Assembly (NCBI GenBank): GCA_050945515.1
Contig: JBMNTB010000007.1
Span: 21,169-85,168, forward strand
From: UBA1046 sp050945515
GTDB taxonomy: Bacteria > Bacillota > Clostridia > Saccharofermentanales > DTU023
DNA: 64,000 bases
Reading direction: 5' to 3'
The translations under genes and the position numbers were made by a program. Positions 26,933-36,547 of this stretch are shown here, piece by piece; the stretch's first letter is position 1, and each line of letters starts with the position of its first letter. The notes beneath the pieces are model-generated. The model was not told the origin of the DNA. It saw nothing but the letters and a program-made list of their open reading frames with translations, and made no database searches.

Positions 26933-27430
26933 GTGAATACACGAGGAAAAGTTTTCAAATATCCCGATAATGTGGATACCGATGTTATTATTCCTGCCCG
27001 TTTTCTGAACACCCCGGATGCCAAGGAGCTTGCCCTGCACTGTATGGAAGATATAGATCCCGAGTTTGTAAAGAAGGTACAAACGGGTGATGTTATAGTC
27101 GGAGGATGGAATTTCGGCTGCGGTTCTTCCCGCGAACACGCACCGCTCGTTATCAAAACCTGCGGTATAGGCTGTGTCATTGCTAAGAGTTTCGCACGGA
27201 TTTTCTACCGCAATTCTATCAATATCGGATTTCCGATTTTAGAGTGTACAGAAGCGGCAGAAGAAATTGACGCAGACGATGAAGTCGAGGTCAACTTCAA
27301 CACAGGCGTTATCACAAATCTGACCACAGGCAAGACTTATAAGGCACAGCCCTTCCCGCCTTTTATTCAAAATATCATCAAAAGCGGCGGACTCTTAAAA
27401 TCTTTGAGAGAAAGTGAAAACAATGGTTAA
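26933..27430 (+). CDS. leuD: 3-isopropylmalate dehydratase small subunit
   Basis: Swivel domain partner of LeuC. It is 165 aa from the GTG at 26933, 4 bases after the leuC stop, with AGGAGG about 9 bases upstream; a longer frame from 26849 lies inside leuC and is rejected. Family motifs are YPDNVDTDVIIPARFL and GGWNFGCGSSREHAP, the latter the active-site loop. The stop overlaps the leuB start. Confidence 0.94.
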   Translation: MNTRGKVFKYPDNVDTDVIIPARFLNTPDAKELALHCMEDIDPEFVKKVQTGDVIVGGWNFGCGSSREHAPLVIKTCGIGCVIAKSFARIFYRNSINIGFPILECTEAAEEIDADDEVEVNFNTGVITNLTTGKTYKAQPFPPFIQNIIKSGGLLKSLRESENNG

Positions 27431-28490
27431 GAATATTGCTGTTATCCATGGAGACGGAATCGGTCCCGAAATCGTAGACGAGGCACTCAAGGTGCTCAAT
27501 AAAGTCGCCGAGCTCTTCGGACACAGATTTAATTACACCTATGTAGATATGGGCGGATGCGCTATTGATAAATACGGCGACCCTCTGCCCGAAAGCGAGC
27601 TGAAAAAATGTCTTGAAGCCGACAGTGTTTTGCTTGGAGCTGTCGGAGGAAACGAGTGGAATGATGTTCCGGCCAATATACGCCCCGAAAAGGGATTGCT
27701 CAGACTTCGTGCAGGAATGAGTGTCTATTCCAACATCCGCCCTATAAAGATCTGGAAGCAGCTGGCCGAAGCTTCCCCTTTGAAGAAATCAATTGTTGAA
27801 CAAGGTATTGACTTTATTATCGTTCGTGAATTGATCGGTGGCATTTACTTTGGTGAACATAAAACCGCAGGTGATACCGCCATCGATGTACTAAAATACA
27901 GCGAAGATGAAATTGAGCGTATTGGCAGAATCGGGTTTGAAGCTGCACAAAAGAGGAACAAAAAGCTCTGCTCGGTTGAAAAGAGCAATGTTCTCGACTC
28001 CAGCCGCCTTTGGAAAAAAGTGATGCACAGACTGGCAGATGAATACCCGGATGTTGAACTTTCCGATATGCTCGTTGACAACTGTGCTATGCAGATTATA
28101 AAAAACCCGGCACAGTTTGACGTTATTGTTACCGAGAATATGTTTGGTGACATCCTCTCCGATGAAGCATCAATGATTACAGGCTCTATCGGTATGATCC
28201 CTTCCTCAAGCCTCGGAGCTACTGCTTGCGGATTGTATGAACCTATTCATGGCTCTGCTCCTCGTATTGCGGGACAAGATAAAGCCAATCCTCTCGGAAC
28301 AATTCTCTCTGCGGCTATGATGCTCCGTTTCAGTTTTGAGATGGCAGAAGAAGCGAACGCCATTGAAAATGCCGTTTCAGCATACCTCGACGCGGGATTC
28401 CGCACTGCAGATATAATGAGTGACGGCACTAAACTCGTAGGATGCCGAGAGTGCGGTAAACTTATAGTTCATAATTTAAGAAAGGATTGA
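27423..28490 (+). CDS. leuB: 3-isopropylmalate dehydrogenase
   Basis: NAD-dependent oxidative decarboxylase producing 2-oxoisocaproate, the leucine precursor. It is 355 aa from the ATG at 27423, which overlaps the leuD stop by 8 bases; GAGAG lies 12-16 bases upstream, too close to the GTG at 27414. Motifs: IHGDGIGPEIV, DFIIVRELIGGIYFGE, the metal-binding Asp region FGDILSDEASMI, and nucleotide-binding YEPIHGSAPRIAG. Confidence 0.95.
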   Translation: MVKNIAVIHGDGIGPEIVDEALKVLNKVAELFGHRFNYTYVDMGGCAIDKYGDPLPESELKKCLEADSVLLGAVGGNEWNDVPANIRPEKGLLRLRAGMSVYSNIRPIKIWKQLAEASPLKKSIVEQGIDFIIVRELIGGIYFGEHKTAGDTAIDVLKYSEDEIERIGRIGFEAAQKRNKKLCSVEKSNVLDSSRLWKKVMHRLADEYPDVELSDMLVDNCAMQIIKNPAQFDVIVTENMFGDILSDEASMITGSIGMIPSSSLGATACGLYEPIHGSAPRIAGQDKANPLGTILSAAMMLRFSFEMAEEANAIENAVSAYLDAGFRTADIMSDGTKLVGCRECGKLIVHNLRKD

Positions 28491-28495
28491 GGTCT

Positions 28496-30169
28496 ATGCT
28501 TCTTTCAGGTGCAGATATAATTGTAAAAACCTTAATTGAACAAAGCTGTGATACCGTCTTCGGTTATCCGGGAGGACAAGCTCTGAACATCTATGACAGT
28601 CTTTATACCCATAATAATGAAATCAATCATATCCTGACGGCGCACGAGCAAGGTGCGGCACATGCCGCAGACGGCTATGCCAGGACAACGGGCAGAGTCG
28701 GTGTAGTTTTCTCCACCTCCGGCCCCGGTGCAACCAATCTTGTAACCGGCATCGCTACCGCTTATCTTGATTCTATCCCACTGATCGCTATTTGCGGAAA
28801 TGTTCCCACGACACATATCGGTACGGATAGTTTCCAGGAAATTGATATCACGGGCATTACCTTGCCGATCACAAAACATAATTACTTTGTAAACGACGTT
28901 GAAGATTTGGCAGATACCATCCGGGAAGCTTTCCGACTGGCAAAATCAGGCAGACCGGGACCGGTACTTATTGATGTTCCCAAAGATGTGCAGGTAGCCA
29001 AATGTGAATACGAACCCCAGCCTCCTGTAGAAAAGGAAGAACCTTTTGCTGCCAAGGATGGTCGTATCGATGAAGCTGCCAAGATTATCAATGCCGCAAA
29101 GCAACCATATATTTATTTCGGCGGGGGCTTGATTACGGCAAGCGCACAGGCAGAAATGCTCGCCCTTGCTGAGAAAATCGATGCACCTATCGGTTGTTCC
29201 TTAATGGGACTTTCGGCAATTCCTACAGATCATCCGAGATTTCTGGGTATGCAGGGAATGCACGGTCATTATACATCCTCTATGGCAATGCACAATGCTG
29301 ACTTAATTCTTTCACTGGGTGTTCGTTTTAATGACCGTGTTACCGGCAACCGACAGAAGTTTGCCACAGGTGCCAATATCATTCATATTGACGTTGATGG
29401 TTCAGAGCTTTTTAAAACTGTCGATGCTGTGTGCGGGCTACGTGGTGATGTAAAACTTACTCTTGAAAAACTGTTACCGATGCTGAAGGAAAATAAAAAG
29501 CCGGAGTGGAGGATAAAAGTTGCAGCATTTCGACAGGAAGAAGAAAACAGTCTTGATAACAGGGAAGGACTCACCCCGCGAAAAGTAATTTTAATCTTAA
29601 ATAAGTATTTGGGTGAAAACACAGCCGTTTGTACCGATGTTGGCCAACATCAGATGTGGGCGGCACAAAACTTGAACCTCAAAACTCCTCGTCGTTTCAT
29701 TTCAAGCGGAGGACTTGGTACCATGGGATTTGGCTTTGGCGCTGCAATAGGTGCGGTGTTCGGAACAAAGGAACGAAGCGTCCTTGTAACCGGTGACGGC
29801 AGCTTCGGAATGAATTTGAACGAGCTTGCGACTGCGGTGAGATACAATATCCCCATTGTTATCCTTATAATGAATAACGGTGTTCTCGGAATGGTGCGCC
29901 AATGGCAGACCTTATTCTATAACAAGCATTATTCCAATTCCGTGTTAGAGCGGAAAACGGACTTTACCGCTTTGGCCAAGTCCTTTGGTGCAGACGGTGA
30001 AGCGGTAACTACACCTGAGGGATTAGATGAGGCTCTCAGCCGTGCTTTCAGATTCGCAGGACCATATATCGTTGATTGCACGATTGACAAAGACGAATTT
30101 GTTCTTCCCATGTTGCCTCCGGGTGGCAGTATGGACGATATTATTACACACTTGGAGGTAGAACAATGA
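28496..30169 (+). CDS. ilvB: acetolactate synthase catalytic subunit
   Basis: Thiamine-diphosphate enzyme making acetolactate or acetohydroxybutyrate for valine, leucine and isoleucine. It is 557 aa. Motifs: FGYPGGQALNIYD, catalytic Glu in LTAHEQGAAHAADG, and the ThDP motif GDGSFGMNLNELA with NN in IMNNGVLGM. I start at the ATG at 28496, 6 bases after the leuB stop, with GGATTGAGG upstream; a TTG at 28487 overlaps leuB. The stop overlaps ilvN. Confidence 0.95.
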   Translation: MLLSGADIIVKTLIEQSCDTVFGYPGGQALNIYDSLYTHNNEINHILTAHEQGAAHAADGYARTTGRVGVVFSTSGPGATNLVTGIATAYLDSIPLIAICGNVPTTHIGTDSFQEIDITGITLPITKHNYFVNDVEDLADTIREAFRLAKSGRPGPVLIDVPKDVQVAKCEYEPQPPVEKEEPFAAKDGRIDEAAKIINAAKQPYIYFGGGLITASAQAEMLALAEKIDAPIGCSLMGLSAIPTDHPRFLGMQGMHGHYTSSMAMHNADLILSLGVRFNDRVTGNRQKFATGANIIHIDVDGSELFKTVDAVCGLRGDVKLTLEKLLPMLKENKKPEWRIKVAAFRQEEENSLDNREGLTPRKVILILNKYLGENTAVCTDVGQHQMWAAQNLNLKTPRRFISSGGLGTMGFGFGAAIGAVFGTKERSVLVTGDGSFGMNLNELATAVRYNIPIVILIMNNGVLGMVRQWQTLFYNKHYSNSVLERKTDFTALAKSFGADGEAVTTPEGLDEALSRAFRFAGPYIVDCTIDKDEFVLPMLPPGGSMDDIITHLEVEQ

Positions 30170-30672
30170 ACAGATATACCTTTGCCGTTTTGGTCAATAA
30201 CCAATTTGGCGTCCTTAACAGAGTAACCAGTATGTTCCGTCGCCGTCGGTTTAATATCAGTTCGCTAACCGTAAGTGAGACGGAAACAAGCGAGCTTTCA
30301 CGAATTACTGTAGTTTTCGATGGTGAGGAGGCCGGAAAACAACAGCTTATCAATCATCTTTACAAACTGCCGGATGTGTGCTCTATCAAGGAGTTCACCG
30401 ATGACAACTCGGCAAGTTTTGAACTGTTGCTCATCAAAATGAAAAATGAGACAAAAGCCCGAGAAGATATCCGCGGAGCTGCCGATGCATTCGGTGCAAT
30501 CATAGTTGATTACTCCAAGGACTATATGATGTTCCGTCTTACAGAGACAACAAAAAGAATTGATGATTTTATCAATTTGATGAGAGAGTTTACTATACTT
30601 GAAATCTGCCGAACAGGCAGTGTATCACTTGAAAGAAGCAGTACAACCATTCGTCAGATTATAAATTTATAA
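30166..30672 (+). CDS. ilvN: acetolactate synthase regulatory subunit
   Basis: A 168-aa small subunit with an N-terminal ACT domain (FAVLVNNQFGVLNRVTSMFR) that binds valine, and a C-terminal domain (LLIKMKNETKAREDI) as in full-length IlvH/IlvN. The ATG overlaps the ilvB stop (ATGA), ensuring coupled translation. Length is typical. Confidence 0.94.
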   Translation: MNRYTFAVLVNNQFGVLNRVTSMFRRRRFNISSLTVSETETSELSRITVVFDGEEAGKQQLINHLYKLPDVCSIKEFTDDNSASFELLLIKMKNETKAREDIRGAADAFGAIIVDYSKDYMMFRLTETTKRIDDFINLMREFTILEICRTGSVSLERSSTTIRQIINL

Positions 30673-30694
30673 ATAAACCAGAAAGGACAATAAA

Positions 30695-31711
30695 ATGGCA
30701 AGAATATTTTATCAGCAGGACTGTAATTTACAGAAACTTAGCGATAAAACAGTCGCTATCATCGGTTATGGTTCTCAGGGACACGCACACGCTCTTAACT
30801 TAAAAGACAGCGGTGTGAATGTTATTGTTGGTCTTTATGAAGGTTCCAAGAGTTGGGCCAAGGCTGAAACGCAAGGACTTAAAGTTATGACCTCAGCAGA
30901 AGCGGCAAATGCAGCCGACATCATAATGATCCTTATCAACGACGAAAAGCAGGCTAATCTTTACAAAGAATCTATCGAACCTAATCTTACTGAAGGGAAA
31001 ACACTTGCTTTTGCTCACGGCTTCAATATCCATTTCGGTTGCATCAAGCCTCCTAAGAATGTCAACGTTATTATGATCGCACCGAAAGGTCCAGGTCACA
31101 CTGTTCGTTCTGAATATCTGGCGGGCAGAGGTGTCCCTTGTCTGATCGCAGTTGAGCAAGATGCAACCGGTGATGCCTTGGATCTCGGATTGGCTTACGC
31201 GCTCGGCATCGGCGGCGCACGTGCAGGGGTGCTTGAAACTACTTTCCGCACCGAAACCGAAACCGATCTGTTCGGTGAACAAGCTGTTCTTTGCGGCGGT
31301 GTTTGCGCTTTGATGCAGGCAGGTTATGAAACCTTGGTTGAGGCTGGCTATGATCCGAGAAACGCCTATTTCGAATGTATTCACGAAATGAAACTGATTG
31401 TTGATCTTATCTATCAAAGCGGCTTTGCCGGAATGAGATATTCTATATCTAACACTGCTGAATACGGTGATTATATTACAGGTCCTAAGATCATAACCGA
31501 AGATACCAGGAAAGCTATGAAGCAAATTCTTAAAAATATCCAAGACGGTAGTTTTGCAAAGGATTTCCTCCTCGATATGTCCCCTGCAGGTGCTCAGGTT
31601 CACTTCAACACTATGCGAAAGCTTGCATCCGAACATCCTTCCGAAATCGTTGGCACCGACATCCGCAAGCTTTATAGCTGGAGTGACGAGGATAAGCTTA
31701 TTAACGACTAA
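30695..31711 (+). CDS. ilvC: ketol-acid reductoisomerase (class I)
   Basis: Mg-dependent isomerisation and NAD(P)H reduction of acetolactate. It is 338 aa, class I length. Rossmann motif GYGSQGHAHALNLKDSGV is followed by a beta2-alphaB loop (YEGSKSWAKAE) that sets cofactor preference. Metal ligands lie in the C-terminal knotted domain (DLFGEQAVLCGG, YFECIHEMKLIVDL). AGAAAGGACAATAAA precedes the ATG. Confidence 0.96.
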   Translation: MARIFYQQDCNLQKLSDKTVAIIGYGSQGHAHALNLKDSGVNVIVGLYEGSKSWAKAETQGLKVMTSAEAANAADIIMILINDEKQANLYKESIEPNLTEGKTLAFAHGFNIHFGCIKPPKNVNVIMIAPKGPGHTVRSEYLAGRGVPCLIAVEQDATGDALDLGLAYALGIGGARAGVLETTFRTETETDLFGEQAVLCGGVCALMQAGYETLVEAGYDPRNAYFECIHEMKLIVDLIYQSGFAGMRYSISNTAEYGDYITGPKIITEDTRKAMKQILKNIQDGSFAKDFLLDMSPAGAQVHFNTMRKLASEHPSEIVGTDIRKLYSWSDEDKLIND

Positions 31712-31725
31712 TGTAAGGTGCTGCT

Positions 31726-33381
31726 ATGGCAAAAGAAAATATAGTTGATGGTATTCAAAATGCACCTCATCGCAGTTTGTTTCACGCCCTTGGTCTGACT
31801 GAGGAAGAACAAAGAAGACCCCTGATCGGTATCGTCAGTTCCTATAATGAAATCGTACCGGGTCATATCAATCTTGATAAAATCGTGGATGCGGTTAAAA
31901 TCGGTGTTGCGATGGCCGGCGGCACACCTATCGTTTTCCCTGCAATCGCCGTTTGTGACGGCATCGCTATGGGACACACAGGAATGAAATATTCTCTTGT
32001 AACCCGTGATCTGATTGCCGATTCTACCGAAGCAATGGCTTTGGCCCACGGTTTTGACGGTCTTGTCATGGTTCCCAACTGCGATAAGAATGTACCGGGT
32101 CTTTTAATGGCAGCGGCAAGAGTGAATATCCCTGCTGTCTTTGTTAGCGGCGGACCGATGCTGGCAGGTAAAGTTGAGGGCAAGAAAACAAGCCTCTCCA
32201 GTATGTTTGAGGCCGTAGGCTCTTATAATGCAGGCAAATTAAACGATGCCGAGCTCAAAGAATACGAAAATAAGACCTGCCCCACATGCGGCTCATGCAG
32301 CGGCATGTACACTGCCAATTCAATGAACTGCCTGACCGAAGCGCTAGGCATGGGGCTTCGTGGTAACGGTACGATTCCTGCTGTTTATTCAGCTCGTATC
32401 AAGCTTGCCAAACACGCAGGTATGTCAGTGATGGATATGGTAAAGAAAAATATCTGTCCTCGTGACATTATGACGAAAGAAGCATTGATGAATGCACTTA
32501 CAGTGGATATGGCGCTTGGCTGCTCTACCAACAGCATGCTTCATCTTCCTGCAATTGCTCATGAGTGCGGTGTGGAACTGAACTTGGATATCGCCAACGG
32601 GATCAGTGCTAAAACGCCCAATCTATGCCATCTGGCACCGGTAGGACCCACCTATATGGAAGATCTTGACGAGGCTGGCGGTGTATATGCTGTAATGAAT
32701 GAGCTTTCAAAGAAAGGCTTAATCCATACCGATTGTATGACCGTAACCGGCAAAACTATCGGCGAAAATATCACAGGCTGTGTTAATCTCAATCCTGATG
32801 TTATCCGTCCTGTGGATAACCCTTATAGCGAAACAGGCGGCATTGCGGTACTCAAAGGCAACTTGGCGACTGATGGCAGCGTAGTCAAACGTTCTGCGGT
32901 TCTCCCTGAAATGCTTGTTCATGAAGGCCCTGCTCGTGTATTCGATTCCGAGGAAGAAGCACAGGCGGCGATCAATGCCGGCCAGATTGTCGCAGGTGAT
33001 GTGGTGGTTATTCGCTATGAAGGCCCCAAAGGCGGTCCTGGTATGCGTGAAATGCTGAATCCTACTTCTGCGATCATGGGAATGGGCCTTGGTAACAGCG
33101 TTGCCCTCATTACCGACGGTCGTTTTAGTGGTGCTACTCGTGGCGCTTGTGTCGGTCACATAACACCTGAAGCGGCATCCGGTGGTATGATCGGTGTTGT
33201 TGAAGATGGCGATATCATCAGTATTAATATACCCGAGAACACAATTGAGCTGAAAGTAGATGAGGCCATCCTTTGTGAACGCATGAAAAACTTTGTTCCC
33301 AAAACTAAAGAGCTTTCCGGTTATCTTAAACGCTATGCGGCACTTGTATCGGGTGGTGCTTCGGGGGCTATTTTGAACTGA
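31726..33381 (+). CDS. ilvD: dihydroxy-acid dehydratase
   Basis: Iron-sulfur dehydratase for the third common step of valine and isoleucine synthesis. It is 551 aa. Cluster cysteines occur in MVPNCDKNVPG and KTCPTCGSCSGMYTANS; the catalytic-serine region is TDGRFSGATRGACVGH. It starts 14 bases after ilvC and ends 1 base before the DUF815 gene. Confidence 0.96.
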   Translation: MAKENIVDGIQNAPHRSLFHALGLTEEEQRRPLIGIVSSYNEIVPGHINLDKIVDAVKIGVAMAGGTPIVFPAIAVCDGIAMGHTGMKYSLVTRDLIADSTEAMALAHGFDGLVMVPNCDKNVPGLLMAAARVNIPAVFVSGGPMLAGKVEGKKTSLSSMFEAVGSYNAGKLNDAELKEYENKTCPTCGSCSGMYTANSMNCLTEALGMGLRGNGTIPAVYSARIKLAKHAGMSVMDMVKKNICPRDIMTKEALMNALTVDMALGCSTNSMLHLPAIAHECGVELNLDIANGISAKTPNLCHLAPVGPTYMEDLDEAGGVYAVMNELSKKGLIHTDCMTVTGKTIGENITGCVNLNPDVIRPVDNPYSETGGIAVLKGNLATDGSVVKRSAVLPEMLVHEGPARVFDSEEEAQAAINAGQIVAGDVVVIRYEGPKGGPGMREMLNPTSAIMGMGLGNSVALITDGRFSGATRGACVGHITPEAASGGMIGVVEDGDIISINIPENTIELKVDEAILCERMKNFVPKTKELSGYLKRYAALVSGGASGAILN

Positions 33382-33382
33382 T

Positions 33383-34546
33383 ATGAAGAAGTTAAGAGAA
33401 AAACTGGAAACGTTATGCATATTCAGAGAACTGCTAACTGATGCTGTCATCGCCTCTTTATATGATTATCTTGGTAATCCCACAAGCTCGGCCTATGCCG
33501 AGTTTGTGGCGGTTCTTTATGAATGCAGTGACGGAAATCTCGGTGAACACATAAAAGAGCTCTGCACCAACAGCGAAAATGTATATGTAAAAACAATCGG
33601 CAGCGGAAAAGATGTGCCGGACTATATGCACTTTTCTCTCGTGGCGGAGCTTGATATTTTACAAGAGGTGGCAGATCTTGATAAGGATAGTCTTTGTGCC
33701 CCTCTCGAATATAAAGGCTTCCTGCCTGAATTTACAACTACAAATCTCAGTCTTAAAAACATCTATCTGCACAGAACCGAGAATATCGAAAAGTATGGCT
33801 ACGGCATTTACGCGAATAATCGTATGTTTTGTGTGGATGAACAAGGTAGTATCTCTCCCGTGCTTCATCCTGACAAAATCGAGCTGTCTCAGCTTGTGGG
33901 TTATGAGCGTGAAAAAAAAATCGTTATTGAGAATACAAAAGCTTTACTTGACGGTAAGCCGGCAGCGAATATATTGCTTACAGGAGATGCCGGTACAGGT
34001 AAATCCTCAACAGTAAAAGCTGTTGGTAACGCTTTGTGGAACGAAGGACTCCGTATTGTTGAGATGAGAAAGGATCAGTTGCGGAATATTCCTAAAATTT
34101 TGGATGAATTGTCAAGCAATCCGTTGAAATTCGTACTTTTTGTTGATGATCTGTCTTTCGTAAAGGATGATAACGATTTCAGTGCCCTTAAATCGGTACT
34201 TGAAGGATCGGTTACGGCAAAATCGAACAATGTCGTTATTTATGCTACAAGCAACCGTCGTCACATAATCAAGGAAACCTTCTCCGGGCGTGAGGGCGAT
34301 GATATTCACCGCAACGATACAATGCAGGAGCTTATTTCACTATCAGAGCGTTTTGGCATACATATATCTTTCTCAAAGCCCAATAAGAAAACATTCCTGC
34401 ACATTGTTCATCATTTAGCTGAAGAAAACGCTATCAAGATGCCACTAGACGAGCTGGACTTGCTCGCCGAGCGCTTTGCCTTGGAACGTGGCGGCAGATC
34501 TCCCAGACTTGCCCGCCAGTTTGTTGACGGTTTGCTCTCAAAATAA
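33383..34546 (+). CDS. DUF815 family AAA ATPase
   Basis: A 387-aa P-loop protein of the DUF815 group, function unknown. An N-terminal helical part (about 1-165) precedes the ATPase: YEREKKIVIENTKALL, Walker A LLTGDAGTGKSSTVKA (about 198-213), Walker B KFVLFVDDLSFVKDD, sensor IYATSNRRHIIKE and the arginine-rich region RGGRSPRLARQF near the C-terminus. The ATG is one base after the ilvD stop, so it is the last gene of the ilv-leu operon. Such ATPases are usually found alone; a link to Fe-S dehydratase or enzyme maintenance is only a guess. Confidence 0.85.
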   Translation: MKKLREKLETLCIFRELLTDAVIASLYDYLGNPTSSAYAEFVAVLYECSDGNLGEHIKELCTNSENVYVKTIGSGKDVPDYMHFSLVAELDILQEVADLDKDSLCAPLEYKGFLPEFTTTNLSLKNIYLHRTENIEKYGYGIYANNRMFCVDEQGSISPVLHPDKIELSQLVGYEREKKIVIENTKALLDGKPAANILLTGDAGTGKSSTVKAVGNALWNEGLRIVEMRKDQLRNIPKILDELSSNPLKFVLFVDDLSFVKDDNDFSALKSVLEGSVTAKSNNVVIYATSNRRHIIKETFSGREGDDIHRNDTMQELISLSERFGIHISFSKPNKKTFLHIVHHLAEENAIKMPLDELDLLAERFALERGGRSPRLARQFVDGLLSK

Positions 34547-34614
34547 GGTACGGATATTGCTATAGACGGAAACAGCAACAGTAAAGTGCACCGTACTTCT
34601 ATTGACGACAAAAT

Positions 34615-36066
34615 TTACGAATTTTGAATCAGTTTGGCCAGAAGCTCCCTTCTCGATTGGGTATCCGTTTTCTTATAGATATTGGTCATATGGAAACGAA
34701 CGGTTCGTTCCGTAATAAAAAGGCATTTGGCTATCTCTGTAGCGGTAAGTCCTGCCAGAATGAGATCAAAGATTTCCTTCTCCCGTTTGGTAAAAGCAAA
34801 GCGCTCGATGTCAACAGCCGCTGCAGGTTGAATTTCGCTGGGCCCTACCGGATTGAGAGCACGTTCTTCTCGATAACGAGCGGACTCCTTCCATTCACCG
34901 GACAGATTCATTTGCCAAAAGATGACCAGCATTGTAGCAATACATAATAAAAAGAGCAGTACATAAAACGCGATTCCGTTGTTTTCCGTCACAAGCCATT
35001 GAGGAAACCAGGCATCAATCGGCCATCCAATCGCAGAGATCAGGAAATTCATCATAAATCCCAGACTCCCGACAAAGAGTGGTCGCTTTGTATAAGGTAT
35101 AAGGTACAGAGGAAGTGTAAGCACATGATATTCTGCGAAAGAACCCCCGATCCCGTCGGCGATAAGAAGCGGAACCCATAGTGATTGCTGTGGATACACA
35201 AAGCTGATCCATATGCCGGCGAGATAAAATGAGATGGCAATGATCAGTGCTGTTTTTGCTCGATCATAATCCGCGGCCCAGGCGTAAATCATGAAGCCGG
35301 CAGCGGGTAAGAGTCTAGCGAGAAGCCACATGACAACAAGATTCTCTTGTTGAGCCGGCATGGAGTAATTCGTGTTGATAATGGCTGAGGCAAGCGTAAC
35401 AAGAATAATAAGTATCGAGAAAAGTGCGAGAGGGAGCCACATTCGTTTGGGGACCGCCTCCTGTAACCCCGAAAGCCGTTGTCCTTCAACGGGAGACAAT
35501 GCGGGAAGGCGCCACGAAGCAAGCAGCCCTGGGATTGCAATTAGAATAAAGCGAAACACCGGCGGCCAGGACAAAATTACCCAAAAGGTATGGAGGACAA
35601 TGGTAACGGCGATTGCGGCAGTGTACCAGCGAAAAGTCTGATTCCTGGGTGCAGTATTCAGCACACCGTAAATTCGCATTACGATTAGCGGTCCAATCAG
35701 AATGCCGGTAAACACATAAAGTGCTGTAAAAACAGCAGCGGAAAATAAGGGCATAATTGCCGTTATGATAGCACCGGAAATTGCCATTATGCGTGAAACA
35801 GGAATGGCTAACTTGGGTCTCTTGTGAAACAAGCTCTCAAAAACCGCCATAGAAATCACGAGGGATAAGAAAAACCAGGCGGGGGCATTCCCTGCAAAAA
35901 GAATTTCATCGAAATTGTAAGCAATACAAAAAAACCAAATAAATGCCAAGACCAGGAGGAGCCACTGCATAGGGAGCTCTTTATTATTTGACATCTCGTT
36001 GCTTGTCGAAAATGATGTCTCTTCAGACAGCGTCGTCTTACTTCGTGCAAATTGCCAATAACTCAT
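34615..36066 (-). CDS. membrane LuxR-type regulator (polytopic N-terminus, C-terminal HTH)
   Basis: A 483-aa protein with about twelve hydrophobic segments (residues about 45-385) resembling an MFS-like sensor half, and a C-terminal LuxR/NarL helix-turn-helix (about 418-480; FTKREKEIFDLILAGLTATE, TERTVRFHMTNIYKKTD). This architecture is frequent in Coriobacteriia and scattered in Clostridia, where the membrane half probably senses a solute. ATG at 36066 has GGAG about 9 bases upstream; a TTG at 36099 is weaker. It is divergent from the lipoprotein genes across about 480 bases holding palindromes, and convergent with the DUF815 gene. Confidence 0.85.
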   Translation of the reverse strand: MSYWQFARSKTTLSEETSFSTSNEMSNNKELPMQWLLLVLAFIWFFCIAYNFDEILFAGNAPAWFFLSLVISMAVFESLFHKRPKLAIPVSRIMAISGAIITAIMPLFSAAVFTALYVFTGILIGPLIVMRIYGVLNTAPRNQTFRWYTAAIAVTIVLHTFWVILSWPPVFRFILIAIPGLLASWRLPALSPVEGQRLSGLQEAVPKRMWLPLALFSILIILVTLASAIINTNYSMPAQQENLVVMWLLARLLPAAGFMIYAWAADYDRAKTALIIAISFYLAGIWISFVYPQQSLWVPLLIADGIGGSFAEYHVLTLPLYLIPYTKRPLFVGSLGFMMNFLISAIGWPIDAWFPQWLVTENNGIAFYVLLFLLCIATMLVIFWQMNLSGEWKESARYREERALNPVGPSEIQPAAAVDIERFAFTKREKEIFDLILAGLTATEIAKCLFITERTVRFHMTNIYKKTDTQSRRELLAKLIQNS

Positions 36067-36239
36067 GCTTTTATCTCCGTCTAATTTGCTAAATCCCAAA
36101 TTGCTGTTATTGCTGCTATATTCTAGCTCATTTTAATCTTTAGTTTAATTAATTTAAATCAGTGTTTTAGCCCATCGTTTTCCTTTTGACATTTCAGAGC
36201 AAAACGTTCTAATTCAAATCATTCTGTTTCATCCAGAAA

Positions 36240-36252
36240 GATCAAGTTGATC
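36240..36252. promoter_or_regulatory. palindrome, operator candidate
   Basis: GATCAA-G-TTGATC, perfect arms, in the divergent region between the LuxR-type gene and the lipoprotein genes. Binding by the LuxR-type protein is inferred from position only. Confidence 0.3.
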
Positions 36253-36314
36253 AAAATCAAACAGCAATATTTTAAGACAGATACATTCTGAAAAACTGCC
36301 GTATTTTGTAAAAC

Positions 36315-36330
36315 CTGTAGGGTTCTACAG
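36315..36330. promoter_or_regulatory. palindrome CTGTAG-N4-CTACAG, operator candidate
   Basis: Perfect six-base arms with a four-base spacer, the size expected for a dimeric LuxR/NarL-type site. Located 233 bases before the first lipoprotein gene. Confidence 0.35.
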
Positions 36331-36547
36331 TAGAAGATTTCGGTGATTCTGATATTACATGGATTGAGATTACATTATTGATTCTTGTGTTTCGAGATTG
36401 TTTTGAAACTATCGTAGAACAGATTTCCCGGCTAACTGATTGTAATGAACTTGGGAGATGAATATATGACGGCGCAGAAACACGTCTTCTGACATTAGCA
36501 CACTATAGGGATTTCAATTTTTATTGAGAAAATTTGAGGAAAATATA

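Larger units (their letters stand above)
36067..36547. other. divergent intergenic control region
   Basis: 481 bases, AT-rich, no gene. Two perfect palindromes stand out: GATCAA-G-TTGATC (36240-36252) and CTGTAG-N4-CTACAG (36315-36330). A consensus TTGACA at 36186-36191 faces right but has a poor -10 (TAATTC). The lipoprotein ribosome site is GAGGAAAATATA before 36548. Confidence 0.5.

Noticed and set aside
26173..27180. 335-codon minus-strand frame opposite leuC-leuD
   Set aside because: The opposite strand encodes unambiguous LeuC and LeuD motifs; no ribosome site or family match.
30893..31636. 247-codon minus-strand frame opposite ilvC
   Set aside because: Shadow of IlvC, whose Rossmann and metal motifs are intact on the plus strand.
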